NCBI RefSeq assembly: GCF_039544165.1
Contig: NZ_BAABLD010000017.1
Span: 372,001-436,000 of the forward strand
Source of the DNA: Viridibacterium curvum
Lineage (GTDB): Bacteria; Pseudomonadota; Gammaproteobacteria; Burkholderiales; Rhodocyclaceae
DNA length: 64,000 nt
Direction of reading: 5' to 3'
The translations under genes and the position numbers were made by a program. Of the stretch, positions 44,993 through 54,232 are shown piece by piece (position 1 is the stretch's first letter; every line of letters begins with the position of its first letter). Below the pieces are notes generated by a model, which did not search any database, had not been told where the DNA came from, and was given only the letters and a program-made list of their open reading frames with translations.

Positions 44993-45017
44993 GCCCGCAT
45001 CCCTTCGCGGGCTTTTT
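44993..45017 (+). terminator. Terminator-like hairpin in the dusB leader
   Basis: GCCCGC (44993-44998) pairs with GCGGGC (45007-45012) and is followed at once by TTTTT, 15 bases before the dusB start codon. It may end read-through from the pil-chp operon or act as an attenuator for dusB-fis. Confidence 0.5.
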
Positions 45018-45032
45018 CCCCTGTTCTCAGCA

Positions 45033-46055
45033 ATGGAATTTGCCGGCATCCGCCTCCGCAACGCGCTCTTTGTCGCCCCCATGGCGGGCGTCACGGACCG
45101 GCCTTTCCGCCAGCTTTGCAAAAAGATGGGGGCAGGTCTCGCCGTCTCCGAGATGGTCAGCTCCAACGCCCTGCTCTATGGCAGCACCAAGACACAGCGC
45201 CGCATCAACCACACTGGCGAGGTTGCACCGATCAGCGTGCAGATTGCTGGCGCCGATCCGGTAATGATGGGTGAAGCCGCGCGCTTCAACGTCGACCACG
45301 GTGCGCAGATCATCGACATCAACATGGGCTGCCCGGCCAAGAAGGTTTGCAACGTCGCAGCGGGCTCTGCCCTGCTGCGCGACGAAGCCCTCGTCGGTCG
45401 CATTCTCGACGCTGTCGTGGCTGCGGTTCCGAACACGCCGGTCACGCTCAAGTTCCGCACAGGCTGGGATCGTGACTCGCGCAACGCCGAACGCATCGCG
45501 CGCATCGCCGAAGCAGCCGGCATCCGCCTGCTGTCCATCCATGGCCGCACCCGCTGCGACCAGTACACCGGCGAGGCGGAGTACGACACCATCGCGAGCG
45601 TCAAGGCCCTGGTCCGCATCCCCGTCATCGCCAACGGCGACATCACCTCGCCGCAGAAAGCGAAACAGGTGCTTGACTACACACGTGCCGACGGTGTGAT
45701 GATCGGCCGTGCGGCGCAAGGGCGCCCGTGGATTTTCCGCGAGATCGAACACTTCCTCGCCACCGGCGAAGCACTGCCGCCGCCAACCGTAAGCGAAGTA
45801 CATCGCGTGTGCCGCGAACACCTCGACGACCTGTACGACTTCTACGGCGTCGAGGCGGGCGTGCGTGTCGCGCGCAAGCACATCGGCTGGTACACGAAGA
45901 CGCTTGCCGGATCCGCTGCATTTCGCAGCAACATGAATCTGCTACCGTCGGTGGAAGAACAGCAGGCTGCCGTTGATCGCTTCTTTGGCGATCTCGCCGC
46001 GCAAAGCGAACGCCTCTGCTACACCGAAGAACTCGCCGAACCTCTCGCCGCCTGA
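45033..46055 (+). CDS. dusB: tRNA-dihydrouridine synthase B
   Basis: 340 residues. The FMN TIM-barrel motifs are LFVAPMAGVTDRPFR, VQIAGADP, DINMGCPAKKVCN with the catalytic Cys near residue 105, HGRTRCDQYTG, VIANGDI and GVMIGRAAQGRPWIF. It reduces specific uridines in tRNA D-loops using NADPH. It precedes fis by one base, the classic dusB-fis order of proteobacteria. Confidence 0.96.
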   Translation: MEFAGIRLRNALFVAPMAGVTDRPFRQLCKKMGAGLAVSEMVSSNALLYGSTKTQRRINHTGEVAPISVQIAGADPVMMGEAARFNVDHGAQIIDINMGCPAKKVCNVAAGSALLRDEALVGRILDAVVAAVPNTPVTLKFRTGWDRDSRNAERIARIAEAAGIRLLSIHGRTRCDQYTGEAEYDTIASVKALVRIPVIANGDITSPQKAKQVLDYTRADGVMIGRAAQGRPWIFREIEHFLATGEALPPPTVSEVHRVCREHLDDLYDFYGVEAGVRVARKHIGWYTKTLAGSAAFRSNMNLLPSVEEQQAAVDRFFGDLAAQSERLCYTEELAEPLAA

Positions 46056-46056
46056 C

Positions 46057-46293
46057 ATGAGCTCCAAGAACGAAATCTCCCTGTGCGTTGCCCGCGCGAT
46101 GGAACGCTACTTTGCTGACCTCGATGGCGAAGCTGTTACAGGCGTCTACGAAATGGTTCTGCGCCAGGTCGAAATCCCCCTGCTCACGGCCGTGATGCAA
46201 CAAACCGGCAACAACCAGACGCAAGCCGCCGAAATGCTGGGCATGACACGCAACACCCTGCGCCGCAAGCTCATCGAGCATGGTTTGCTCTGA
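46057..46293 (+). CDS. fis: DNA-binding protein Fis
   Basis: 78 residues from the ATG at 46057, shorter than enterobacterial Fis but usual for betaproteobacteria. The C-terminal helix-turn-helix is clear: TGNNQTQAAEMLGMTRNTLRRKLIEHGL. It is a nucleoid protein that bends DNA and activates growth genes. It starts one base after the dusB stop, so the two are co-translated. Confidence 0.95.
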   Translation: MSSKNEISLCVARAMERYFADLDGEAVTGVYEMVLRQVEIPLLTAVMQQTGNNQTQAAEMLGMTRNTLRRKLIEHGLL

Positions 46294-46337
46294 ATTCCCC
46301 TCGTTTCTCATTTCTGAATTCCCTGCGACGGTCTCCC

Positions 46338-47930
46338 ATGAAAGTTACTCAAGCCCTTCTCAGCGTCTCCGACAAACAAGGCGTTGTCGAATTCGCCCGC
46401 GAACTCTCTGCGCTGGGCGTCGCCCTGCTGTCCACTGGCGGCACCGCCAAGGCCATCCGTGATGCGGGCCTCCCTGTCACCGACGTGGGTGATTACACCG
46501 GCTTCCCCGAAATGCTCGACGGTCGCGTCAAGACCCTGCACCCCAAGGTGCACGGCGGCATCCTCGCGCGTCGCGACCTGCCTGAACACCTCGCCACGCT
46601 GGATGCACACCAGATCCCGCGCATCGACCTTGTCGTCGTAAACCTCTACCCGTTTGAAGCCACCGTCGCCAAAGCCGGCTGCACGCTCGAAGACGCCATC
46701 GAGAACATCGATATCGGCGGCCCGACCATGGTGCGCGCTGCCGCCAAGAACCACGGCTCGGAGGCCGGTGGCGTCGGCATCGTTACCGACCCGGCCGACT
46801 ACGCCGGCGTGATTGCCGAACTGAAGGCCGGTGGCACGCTGTCATACAAGACGCGCTTCGAACTCGCCCGCAAGGCCTACACCCACACCGCCCGTTACGA
46901 TTCGATGATCGCCAACTGGCTCACCGCCGTAGATGCCGACAAGCTCGAACCCGCAGCGGCGCCAGTGCGCGCCGAGTATCCGACGCGCCTGCAACTGGCC
47001 TTCGACAAGGTGCAGGACCTGCGCTACGGCGAGAATCCGCACCAGACCGCAGCCTTCTACCGCGACCTGTCCGCCGCTGAAGGCGGCATCGCCGGTTACA
47101 CCCAGCTGCAAGGCAAGGAACTGTCGTACAACAACATCGCGGATTCGGACGCCGCCTGGGAATGCGTCAAGGCATTCGACGCCGCCACACCGGCCTGCGT
47201 CATCGTAAAGCACGCCAACCCCTGCGGCGTGGCGCTGGGCGCCGACGCGCAAGACGCCTACCGCAAGGCCTTCTCGACCGATCCGACCTCGGCCTTCGGC
47301 GGCATCATCGCCTTCAACACCACAGTCGACGCCGTGGTTGCTGAAGCCGTCTCGGCCCAGTTCATGGAAGTGCTGATTGCGCCGTCCTACACGCCTGAGG
47401 CGCTGGCCCTGCTCGCCGCCAAGAAGAACGTGCGTGTGCTGACCTGTGCGCTCGGCAAGATCAGCCAGACCGACTACAAGCGCGTGGCTGGCGGCCTGCT
47501 GGTGCAGACCTACGACGACGCCGTGCTGGCCCCGACTGATTTGAAGGTGGTGACCAAGCGCGCGCCTTCCGACAAGGAACTCGCAGACCTGCTCTTCGCC
47601 TGGCGCGTCGCCAAGTACGTCAAGTCCAACGCCATCGTCTACTGCAAGGATGGTATGACCGTTGGCGTCGGTGCAGGCCAGATGAGCCGCGTCGATTCAG
47701 CGCGCATCGCCAAGATCAAGGCCGAGAATGCCGGTCTCGCGATTCCGGGTTGCGTGGTGGCCTCGGATGCGTTCTTCCCGTTCCGTGACGGCCTGGACGT
47801 TCTCGCCCAGGCTGGCGCCACCGCTGTCATCCAGCCCGGTGGCTCGATGCGCGATGCCGAAGTCATTGCTGCGGCCGACGAACAGAACATCGCCATGGTG
47901 TTCACCGGCTTCCGCCATTTCCGCCACTGA
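46338..47930 (+). CDS. purH: Bifunctional AICAR transformylase/IMP cyclohydrolase
   Basis: 530 residues, full length. The N-terminal cyclohydrolase (MGS-like) part opens with TQALLSVSDKQGVVEFA and has LSTGGTAKAIRDAG and GFPEMLDGRVKTLHPKVHGG. The transformylase part has LRYGENPHQTAAFY and VIVKHANPCGVALG. It catalyses the final two steps of IMP synthesis. It follows fis and precedes pagP and purD in one run of genes. Confidence 0.97.
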   Translation: MKVTQALLSVSDKQGVVEFARELSALGVALLSTGGTAKAIRDAGLPVTDVGDYTGFPEMLDGRVKTLHPKVHGGILARRDLPEHLATLDAHQIPRIDLVVVNLYPFEATVAKAGCTLEDAIENIDIGGPTMVRAAAKNHGSEAGGVGIVTDPADYAGVIAELKAGGTLSYKTRFELARKAYTHTARYDSMIANWLTAVDADKLEPAAAPVRAEYPTRLQLAFDKVQDLRYGENPHQTAAFYRDLSAAEGGIAGYTQLQGKELSYNNIADSDAAWECVKAFDAATPACVIVKHANPCGVALGADAQDAYRKAFSTDPTSAFGGIIAFNTTVDAVVAEAVSAQFMEVLIAPSYTPEALALLAAKKNVRVLTCALGKISQTDYKRVAGGLLVQTYDDAVLAPTDLKVVTKRAPSDKELADLLFAWRVAKYVKSNAIVYCKDGMTVGVGAGQMSRVDSARIAKIKAENAGLAIPGCVVASDAFFPFRDGLDVLAQAGATAVIQPGGSMRDAEVIAAADEQNIAMVFTGFRHFRH

Positions 47931-47937
47931 GATCGCC

Positions 47938-48582
47938 ATGACCAAGTTTCTCCTGCCTTGCCTGCGGGGGCTCGCCCTCGCCCTGCTGCTGAACAATGTG
48001 TTGCCGGCATCCGCACAGGAATCCGCACCCCAGGCCGAGCCAACGGTTCCCACCCAGAAACGCACCTGGGTGCCCAACGACAAGCCCTTCTATCGCGAGT
48101 TCTATGACGACACCTTCGGTTCGACATCGAAGCTGTGGAAGGAAGGTGACTGGGGCCTGATGCTGCCGGCCTGGACCGTCCATATGCGCTTCGCTTACAC
48201 CAAGGAACAGCGCAACGACCAGAACAACAATCCGCATCCGGCGTTCGGGATCAATAAAGGCATGTACATGCCCAGCGGCAACTGGAGCAGTCTCTATGCC
48301 ATGGAGTTTCAGGACAGCTGGGACAAGCCCTCCTGGATGGCGGGCTACAACTACAACTGGATCTGGCGTGAGGGCAATCTGCGCTGGGGCGTCGGCGCGG
48401 TGATGGGTCTGATGATGCGTAACGACTACTTCAGCTACGCCCCCTTCCCGTTCATCCTGCCGAGCTTCCAGGTAGGTTACAAATGGGTGTCGATCGAGTC
48501 CGCCTATGTGCCGGGCATCAAGAAGGGCACGGGTAACGTCGCCTTGTTACTGCTGCGCCTTCAGTCAGGAGCCCTCGAATGA
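47938..48582 (+). CDS. pagP: Lipid A palmitoyltransferase PagP-like outer-membrane enzyme
   Basis: 214 residues from the ATG at 47938. A signal peptide ending ASAQ and a Pro/Gln-rich segment precede a small beta-barrel. The family landmarks align with E. coli PagP: LPAWTVHMRFAYTKE with His82, YAMEFQDSWDKPSWMAGYNY with Asp126 and Ser127, then LPSFQVGYKWVSIESAYVPG and a barrel end. PagP adds palmitate to lipid A in the outer membrane, giving resistance to cationic peptides. It starts seven bases after purH, and its stop overlaps the purD start. No strong ribosome-binding site is seen. Confidence 0.88.
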   Translation: MTKFLLPCLRGLALALLLNNVLPASAQESAPQAEPTVPTQKRTWVPNDKPFYREFYDDTFGSTSKLWKEGDWGLMLPAWTVHMRFAYTKEQRNDQNNNPHPAFGINKGMYMPSGNWSSLYAMEFQDSWDKPSWMAGYNYNWIWREGNLRWGVGAVMGLMMRNDYFSYAPFPFILPSFQVGYKWVSIESAYVPGIKKGTGNVALLLLRLQSGALE

Positions 48583-49856
48583 AAATCCTCGTCATCGGTT
48601 CTGGCGGTCGTGAACACGCCCTGGCCTGGAAGCTGGCCCAGTCACCGCGCGTGCAGAACATCCACGTCGCCCCGGGCAATGCCGGTACTGCACGCGAACC
48701 CGCACTGCAGAACGTACCGATTACCGCGATTCCCGAGCTTATCGACTACGTGAAGCGCGAGCAGATCGGGCTGACCGTGGTCGGCCCCGAGGCACCACTG
48801 GCGGCAGGTGTCGTCGACGCCTTCCGCGCTGCCGGCTTGCCCATCTTCGGCCCCACACGTCTGGCTGCCCAGCTCGAATCCTCAAAGGACTTCGCCAAGC
48901 AGTTCCTCATCCGCCACAACATCCCCACCGCGAAGTACCAGACCTTCAGTGACGCCGCAGCAGCCCACGCCTACGTGGACGCGCAAGGCGCGCCCATCGT
49001 CATCAAGGCCGACGGTCTTGCTGCCGGCAAGGGCGTCGTCGTGGCGATGACGCTCGACGAAGCGCATGCCGCCATCGACATGATGCTCGTCGACAACACC
49101 CTGGGCGTGCAGTACAGCGCCGGTGCGCGCGTCGTCATCGAAGAGTTCATGGCAGGCGAAGAGGCCAGCTTCATCGTGATGGCCGACGGCAAGAACGCGC
49201 TGGCCATGGCCACCAGCCAGGACCACAAGCGCCTGGGCGATGGCGACATCGGCCCCAACACCGGCGGCATGGGCGCCTACTCGCCTGCCCCGGTCGTAAC
49301 GCCGCAGATCCACGCCCGCGTGATGCGCGAGATCATCATGCCGACGCTTGCCGGCATGGCGGCCGAAGGCCTGCCCTACACCGGCTTCCTCTATGCCGGG
49401 CTGATGATCGACGAGAGTGGCGCACCACGCGTTGTCGAATTCAACTGCCGCATGGGCGACCCCGAAACACAGCCGATCATGATGCGACTCAAGACAGACC
49501 TCGTCGATCTCGTCGAAGCCGCCATCGAAGGTCGTCTCGACAGCGTCGAAGCCGACTGGGATCGTCGCGTGGCATTGGGCGTCGTGCTCGCGGCACACGG
49601 TTACCCCGAAAATCCGCGCAAGGGCGATGTCATCGAAGGTCTCGACGTCAAACACGAAGACGCACACGTGTTCCACGCCGGCACCACCGACCAGAACGGC
49701 CAGGTGCTGACTGCCGGCGGCCGCGTGCTGTGCGTCACCGCACTGGGTGACTCGGTGCGCGAAGCCCAGTCGCGCGCCTACGAGGCCGTCGCCGCAATCA
49801 GCTTCGACGGCATGCAGTACCGCAAGGACATCGGCCACCGCGCCATCCGCCGCTGA
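48579..49856 (+). CDS. purD: Phosphoribosylamine-glycine ligase
   Basis: 425 residues. The opening KILVIGSGGREHALAWKLAQS is diagnostic, followed by the ATP-grasp motifs IKADGLAAGKGVVVA, VVIEEFMAGEEASF, DHKRLGDGDIGPNTGGMGAYSP and VVEFNCRMGDPETQ. It makes glycinamide ribonucleotide, an early purine step. The ATG overlaps the pagP stop by four bases, tying purH, pagP and purD into one unit. Confidence 0.97.
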   Translation: MKILVIGSGGREHALAWKLAQSPRVQNIHVAPGNAGTAREPALQNVPITAIPELIDYVKREQIGLTVVGPEAPLAAGVVDAFRAAGLPIFGPTRLAAQLESSKDFAKQFLIRHNIPTAKYQTFSDAAAAHAYVDAQGAPIVIKADGLAAGKGVVVAMTLDEAHAAIDMMLVDNTLGVQYSAGARVVIEEFMAGEEASFIVMADGKNALAMATSQDHKRLGDGDIGPNTGGMGAYSPAPVVTPQIHARVMREIIMPTLAGMAAEGLPYTGFLYAGLMIDESGAPRVVEFNCRMGDPETQPIMMRLKTDLVDLVEAAIEGRLDSVEADWDRRVALGVVLAAHGYPENPRKGDVIEGLDVKHEDAHVFHAGTTDQNGQVLTAGGRVLCVTALGDSVREAQSRAYEAVAAISFDGMQYRKDIGHRAIRR

Positions 49857-49927
49857 TAGCTTGCGTGCGGGTATTCCACAGCGGCGGGCTCTTGTCCGCC
49901 GCGCCTGTTTCCGTTCACACTTCTTTC

Positions 49928-50932
49928 ATGACCGCCAAAGTCGTCCGCGCCTATCTCGAAGATCTGCAGAGCCGCATCGTCGCCTCGCTCGAAGCCTTCG
50001 ACGGCAAACCCTTCCGCAGTGATCGCTGGGAACGCCCCGAGGGCGGCGGCGGCCACACGCGCGTCATCGAGAACGGCAACTTCTTCGAACGCGGCGGCGT
50101 CAATTTCTCGCATGTCTTCGGCAAGCAGCTGCCACCCAGTGCGACTGCCAACCGGCCCGATCTCGCCGGTGTCGGCTTCGAAGCCATGGGTGTGTCCCTG
50201 GTCCTGCATCCGCGCAATCCCTACTGCCCCACGGTGCACATGAATGTGCGCTACTTCCGCGCCGATCTGCCCCAGCAGGATGAAGAAGAGGAAAGCAAGG
50301 CGCAACGCTTCGCGGCGTCTCCCCTGCGCCGCGGCGGCAAGCCCCACGTGGCACCCGCAACACCCAAGCGCAAGGCCAACGATGCCGAGCCCGCCTGGTG
50401 GTTTGGCGGCGGCATGGATCTCACGCCCTACTACCCGTTCGAAGAGGATGCGCGTCACTTCCACCAGACCTGCCAGCGCGCCGTCAGCCCCTTCGGTGCA
50501 GACCTCCATCCGCGCTTCAAGAAGTGGTGCGACGAATACTTCTATCTGAAGCATCGCAATGAAGCGCGTGGCATTGGCGGCCTGTTCTTCGACGATCACA
50601 ACGCCAACGGCTTCGAGCAGAGTTTCGGGCTCACAGCCAGCGTCGGTGACGCCTTTCTCGACGCTTACCTGCCCATTATCGAGCGCCGTCGCGACACACC
50701 CTGGGGCGAGCGAGAGCGCGACTTTCAGTGCTACCGCCGTGGTCGCTATGTCGAGTTCAACCTCGTCTTCGACCGTGGTACGCACTTCGGCCTGCAATCG
50801 GGTGGTCGCACCGAATCCATCCTCATGTCCATGCCGCCCGAAGTGCGCTGGAAGTACGACTGGACACCGGCGCCCGACAGCCCCGAAGCGCGCCTCTACA
50901 CCGACTTCCTACCCCCGCGTGACTGGGTCTGA
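49928..50932 (+). CDS. hemF: Oxygen-dependent coproporphyrinogen III oxidase
   Basis: 334 residues from the ATG at 49928 (MTAKVVRAYLEDLQSRIV). Family motifs: GGGGHTRVIENGNFFERGGVNFSHV, WWFGGGMDLTPYYPFEEDARHFH, EARGIGGLFFDD, and CYRRGRYVEFNLVFDRGTHFGLQSGGR. It converts coproporphyrinogen III to protoporphyrinogen IX with oxygen, which indicates an aerobic lifestyle. A segment near residues 115-145 (EEEESKAQRFAASPLRRGGKP) is a charged insertion. It follows purD by 71 bases. Confidence 0.95.
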   Translation: MTAKVVRAYLEDLQSRIVASLEAFDGKPFRSDRWERPEGGGGHTRVIENGNFFERGGVNFSHVFGKQLPPSATANRPDLAGVGFEAMGVSLVLHPRNPYCPTVHMNVRYFRADLPQQDEEEESKAQRFAASPLRRGGKPHVAPATPKRKANDAEPAWWFGGGMDLTPYYPFEEDARHFHQTCQRAVSPFGADLHPRFKKWCDEYFYLKHRNEARGIGGLFFDDHNANGFEQSFGLTASVGDAFLDAYLPIIERRRDTPWGERERDFQCYRRGRYVEFNLVFDRGTHFGLQSGGRTESILMSMPPEVRWKYDWTPAPDSPEARLYTDFLPPRDWV

Positions 50933-51105
50933 ACGCACAGGCACACCAATCGCGCAAGGCGGCCAAGCGCAGCGCCACCATTGCCCAGCGCACACCGCGT
51001 AGTTGTGCTGCGCTTGTTACCCCCACATTCCGGCCCGCGCCGTTATTCCTTCGCAGTCGGCACCGTTTCGACTACCCTCAGCTGCTGACTCCCCGAAAGC
51101 CCCTC

Positions 51106-51660
51106 ATGCACCCCATTCACGACGCCGACGCGCTTCTGCTGCTGGCACTGACTCTTGCCAGCAAACGCCGGCCCGCCAACGTCGAGGAGATCGCCATCGC
51201 GCTCGGCACGCTGCAACCACGCCTGCCTGCCGAGCCCAAGCTGCTCGATGCCTTCGCGCGCCTGAGCAACCACGGACTGGTGATCGCCAGCCTCGACGGC
51301 TATGCCCTCAGTGACACAGCGCAAGGCCTGCTGAAAGGCGTCAAGGCCAAAGGCGAGATCGCAGAGCGCCTGCAGTCGCTGAAAGATCGCCTCGCCGGCA
51401 ACCAGCTCACGGCCACGCACCCCGCCAGCAAGCCGGATGCCGCAGCCCTCAGTGCCGCCATCGCCGCCTGGCGCGCCACCCTGCCGCCGCCCACCAAGGC
51501 CGAGAAAGTCGCCGAACAGCGCGAAGCCCGCTTCAACGAGACCAATGCCAAGCGCATTGCCGAGGGCAAGCCGCCACTGCCACCCAAGCGCCCCGGCCCC
51601 AAGCGCCCCTTTGCGGCACGCAAGACGGCTGGCAAACCGCCACGCAAGCAGGAACGATGA
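51106..51660 (+). CDS. Small basic-tailed protein, probable partner of the DbpA helicase gene
   Basis: 184 residues. Residues 1-75 look like a winged-helix unit (LLLALTLASKRRPANVEEIAIAL, LLDAFARLSNHGLVIAS, GYALSDTAQGLL). A charged middle is followed by a C-terminal tail of about 45 residues very rich in Lys, Arg and Pro (GKPPLPPKRPGPKRPFAARK). I do not recognise a named family. The stop overlaps the dbpA start by four bases, so a role in RNA or ribosome work with the helicase is plausible; the tail could bind RNA. Confidence 0.75.
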   Translation: MHPIHDADALLLLALTLASKRRPANVEEIAIALGTLQPRLPAEPKLLDAFARLSNHGLVIASLDGYALSDTAQGLLKGVKAKGEIAERLQSLKDRLAGNQLTATHPASKPDAAALSAAIAAWRATLPPPTKAEKVAEQREARFNETNAKRIAEGKPPLPPKRPGPKRPFAARKTAGKPPRKQER

Positions 51661-53033
51661 GCACCCGCAGCTTTCGCGAACTGCCGCTGTCGCCAGCCAT
51701 ACAGGCCACACTGCAGCAGCTCGACTATCACGAGATGACGCCCATCCAGGCCGCCAGCCTGCCGCTGGCGCTGGCCGGGCGCGACCTCATCGCGCGTGCG
51801 AAAACCGGTAGCGGCAAGACCGCCGCCTTCGCACTGCCACTGCTCACCCTGCTCAACCCGCGCTGGTTCGCCGTGCAAGGCCTCGTGCTGTGCCCCACGC
51901 GCGAGCTCGCCGAGCAGGTGACCAAGGAAATCCGCCGCCTCGCGCGCGGTCACGACAACATCAAGGTTGTCACCCTGTGCGGCGGCGTGCCAGCCGGTCC
52001 GCAGCGCGCCAGCCTCGAACACGGCGCCCACATCGTCGTCGGCACACCCGGCCGCATCATGGATCACCTCGAACGCGGCGCCCTCAAGCTCGACGGCCTT
52101 GCCATGCTCGTGCTCGACGAAGCCGACCGCATGCTCGACATGGGTTTCATCGACGACATCGACTACGTCGTCAGTCACTGCCCGACGCGTCGCCAGACCC
52201 TGCTGTTCTCTGCCACCTACCCGGATGGCATTGCCCGCATTGCGCGAGAGTTCCAGCGCGAACCCGAGATGGTGACGATTGAGGAGACGCACAGCAGCGC
52301 CACCATCCGCCAGCGCTTCTACGAGGTCAAACACGAAGAACGCCTGCAGGCCATCGCCCCGCTGCTGCGCCACTACCGCCCCGTAAGCGCCCTGGCCTTC
52401 TGCAACACCCGCCAGCAATGCCGCGACCTGCTCGACGTGCTGCAGGCGCAAGGCATCGCCGCGCTGGCCCTGCACGGCGAGATGGAACAGGTCGACCGCG
52501 ACCAGGTGCTGATCCAGTTCGCCAACCACAGCTGCACCGTGCTCGTCGCCACCGACGTCGCTGCACGCGGGCTCGACATCAAGGACCTCGACATGGTCAT
52601 CAACGTCGACACCACGCCTGACCCCGAGGTGCACCTGCACCGCGTTGGCCGCACCGGCCGCGCCGGGCAGGACGGCTGGGCGCTGACCTTGATGAGCCCC
52701 GGCGACAAACGCCGCATCGGCAGCATCGCCACCGCCTGCAACATTGAACCCGAATGGCATGCGCTGGCCGAACTGGCTGGCGACGACGCCCCTCTGCTGC
52801 CGCAAATGGCCACCCTGCAGATCCTCGGCGGGCGCCGCGACAAGATCCGCCCCGGCGACGTGCTCGGCGCCCTCACGGGCGATGCCGGCTTCACGCGCGA
52901 GCAGATCGGCAAGATCCAGATCACCGACCAGAGCAGCTACGTCGCCGTTGAACGCAGCATCGCCGACGAAGTCGTGCGCCGCCTCTCGGGCGGCAAGCTC
53001 AAGGGCAAGCCGGTCAAGTTGCGGCGCTTGTAA
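51657..53033 (+). CDS. dbpA: ATP-dependent RNA helicase DbpA
   Basis: 458 residues. The DEAD-box motifs are in order: Q motif MTPIQAASLPL, AKTGSGKT, PTRELAEQV, GTPGRI, DEAD (VLDEADRML), SAT, then ATDVAARGLDIKDLDMVINVD and HRVGRTGRAG. The last 75 residues (LQILGGRRDKIRPGDVLGALTGDAGF to SGGKLKGKPVKLRRL) form the DbpA RNA-recognition domain that binds 23S rRNA hairpin 92. It acts in 50S subunit assembly. It is coupled to the small gene upstream. Confidence 0.97.
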   Translation: MSTRSFRELPLSPAIQATLQQLDYHEMTPIQAASLPLALAGRDLIARAKTGSGKTAAFALPLLTLLNPRWFAVQGLVLCPTRELAEQVTKEIRRLARGHDNIKVVTLCGGVPAGPQRASLEHGAHIVVGTPGRIMDHLERGALKLDGLAMLVLDEADRMLDMGFIDDIDYVVSHCPTRRQTLLFSATYPDGIARIAREFQREPEMVTIEETHSSATIRQRFYEVKHEERLQAIAPLLRHYRPVSALAFCNTRQQCRDLLDVLQAQGIAALALHGEMEQVDRDQVLIQFANHSCTVLVATDVAARGLDIKDLDMVINVDTTPDPEVHLHRVGRTGRAGQDGWALTLMSPGDKRRIGSIATACNIEPEWHALAELAGDDAPLLPQMATLQILGGRRDKIRPGDVLGALTGDAGFTREQIGKIQITDQSSYVAVERSIADEVVRRLSGGKLKGKPVKLRRL

Positions 53034-53091
53034 GCGCCCCCGCTCACACACACCATTCCCGCCCGCTTTACACGCGGCGCAGCTGCATTCC

Positions 53092-53150
53092 GCTCCCCTC
53101 GCCCGCCCGCGGGAGAGGGGCTGGGGGAGAGGGGCTGGCGGAGAGGGCTT
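53092..53150. repeat. GC-rich intergenic repeat
   Basis: The stretch contains an inverted CCCCTC...GAGGGG core around CCCGCGGG, then two further direct copies of GAGAGGGGCTGG-type sequence. Elements of this pattern are common between genes in many proteobacteria. It lies between dbpA and the hydrolase gene, next to a second repeat. Confidence 0.6.
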
Positions 53151-53191
53151 CGGCGGAAATCCAGTGACAGTGCAACGGGCGGTAACGCCGC

Positions 53192-53218
53192 TGGATTCCC
53201 GCCTTCTCGGGAATGACG
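53192..53218. repeat. Palindromic REP-like repeat
   Basis: The 27-base palindrome runs TGGATTCCCGCC, a TTCTC centre, GGGAATGACG. This is nearly the widespread proteobacterial intergenic palindrome whose arms are TTCCCGCC and GGCGGGAA. It probably folds into a hairpin between dbpA and the next gene. Confidence 0.75.
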
Positions 53219-53283
53219 TGGGGAAGCGCGCGGCTGTCCCCGCATTTGCGTACACTGGTCCAGTCACGCACAGAGTCCTCCGC

Positions 53284-54108
53284 ATGCTCCGCACCGCCCT
53301 CTGGATCCTCCTCGCTGCCTTCGTCTGCTACGCCGCCCTGGTGGCCACCATCATCTGGCGACAGGAGAAGTTGCTCTTCTACCCCACGCCCCTGCCCGCC
53401 GATTTCGAGTTCAACAAACCCGGCGTCGTCGAGCGCAAGGTCGAGGTGCCCGGCGCCACGCTCTCCGCGCTGCACTTCCGCCAGCCCGACGCGAAGGGGC
53501 TGATCTTCTTCCTGCACGGCAACGCGGGCAATCTCGACATCTGGCTGCCCAGCACCGAGTTCTACCGCCGCGCCGGCTACGACCTGTTCATGCTCGACTA
53601 TCGCGGCTTCGGCAAAAGCACCGGCAAGATCGAGAGCGAAGCCCAGCTGCACGCCGACGTCATGGCAGCGTGGCGCAGCGTCGCCGGCGAATACAAGGGC
53701 CGCCCCATCGTCGTCTACGGCCGCTCGCTGGGCACCGGGCTGGCCACTCGGCTTGCCAGCCAGCTCGCACCCGGCGAGTTTGCCGACCTCATCCTCGTCT
53801 CGCCCTACAGCAGCTTCGTGCAGCTCGGGCGCGATCATTTCCCCTGGATTCCGTCCTTTCTCTCGCGCTACCCCATGCGCAGCGACGAATGGCTGGCCAA
53901 AGCGAAGGCGCCCGTCATGCTGATCCACGGCGCGCTCGACACCCTGGTCACACCGGCCCACACGCAGGCACTCAAGGCCATACGACCCGACGCCAACGTG
54001 CTGATCCTGCCCCGGGCGGGCCACAACGACGTGCACGAGTTCAGTACCTACACCGATGCGCTCAGCGCGCGCCTCGCCGGCCTGGCCAGCCCGTCCGTCG
54101 CCCCCTGA
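53284..54108 (+). CDS. Membrane-anchored alpha/beta hydrolase (BEM46/S33-like)
   Basis: 274 residues from the ATG at 53284; the frame is open far upstream but overlaps dbpA. One N-terminal helix (ALWILLAAFVCYAALVATIIW) anchors it, followed by QEKLLFYPTP. The hydrolase core shows the oxyanion loop LIFFLHGNAGN, the nucleophile elbow VVYGRSLGTGLA, the Asp in HGALDTLVTPAH and the His in RAGHNDVHEF. This matches the BEM46/YfhR-like hydrolases of unknown substrate. The active site probably faces the periplasm. Confidence 0.87.
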   Translation: MLRTALWILLAAFVCYAALVATIIWRQEKLLFYPTPLPADFEFNKPGVVERKVEVPGATLSALHFRQPDAKGLIFFLHGNAGNLDIWLPSTEFYRRAGYDLFMLDYRGFGKSTGKIESEAQLHADVMAAWRSVAGEYKGRPIVVYGRSLGTGLATRLASQLAPGEFADLILVSPYSSFVQLGRDHFPWIPSFLSRYPMRSDEWLAKAKAPVMLIHGALDTLVTPAHTQALKAIRPDANVLILPRAGHNDVHEFSTYTDALSARLAGLASPSVAP

Positions 54109-54232
54109 CGACCGCGATAAAAGCGGCGCATTCCGCCATCCAAAACTTCGAATGGCATTTTGCTGCTTGGCAGCAATACTCCAGCCATGCGCTGGACGCG
54201 TTCTGTCCAGCCGGTCTTAAAGGAGTTGCATC

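Noticed and set aside
51300..53294. 664-codon open frame antisense to dbpA
   Set aside because: DbpA is certain on the plus strand; the antisense product has no recognisable motif and no ribosome-binding site.
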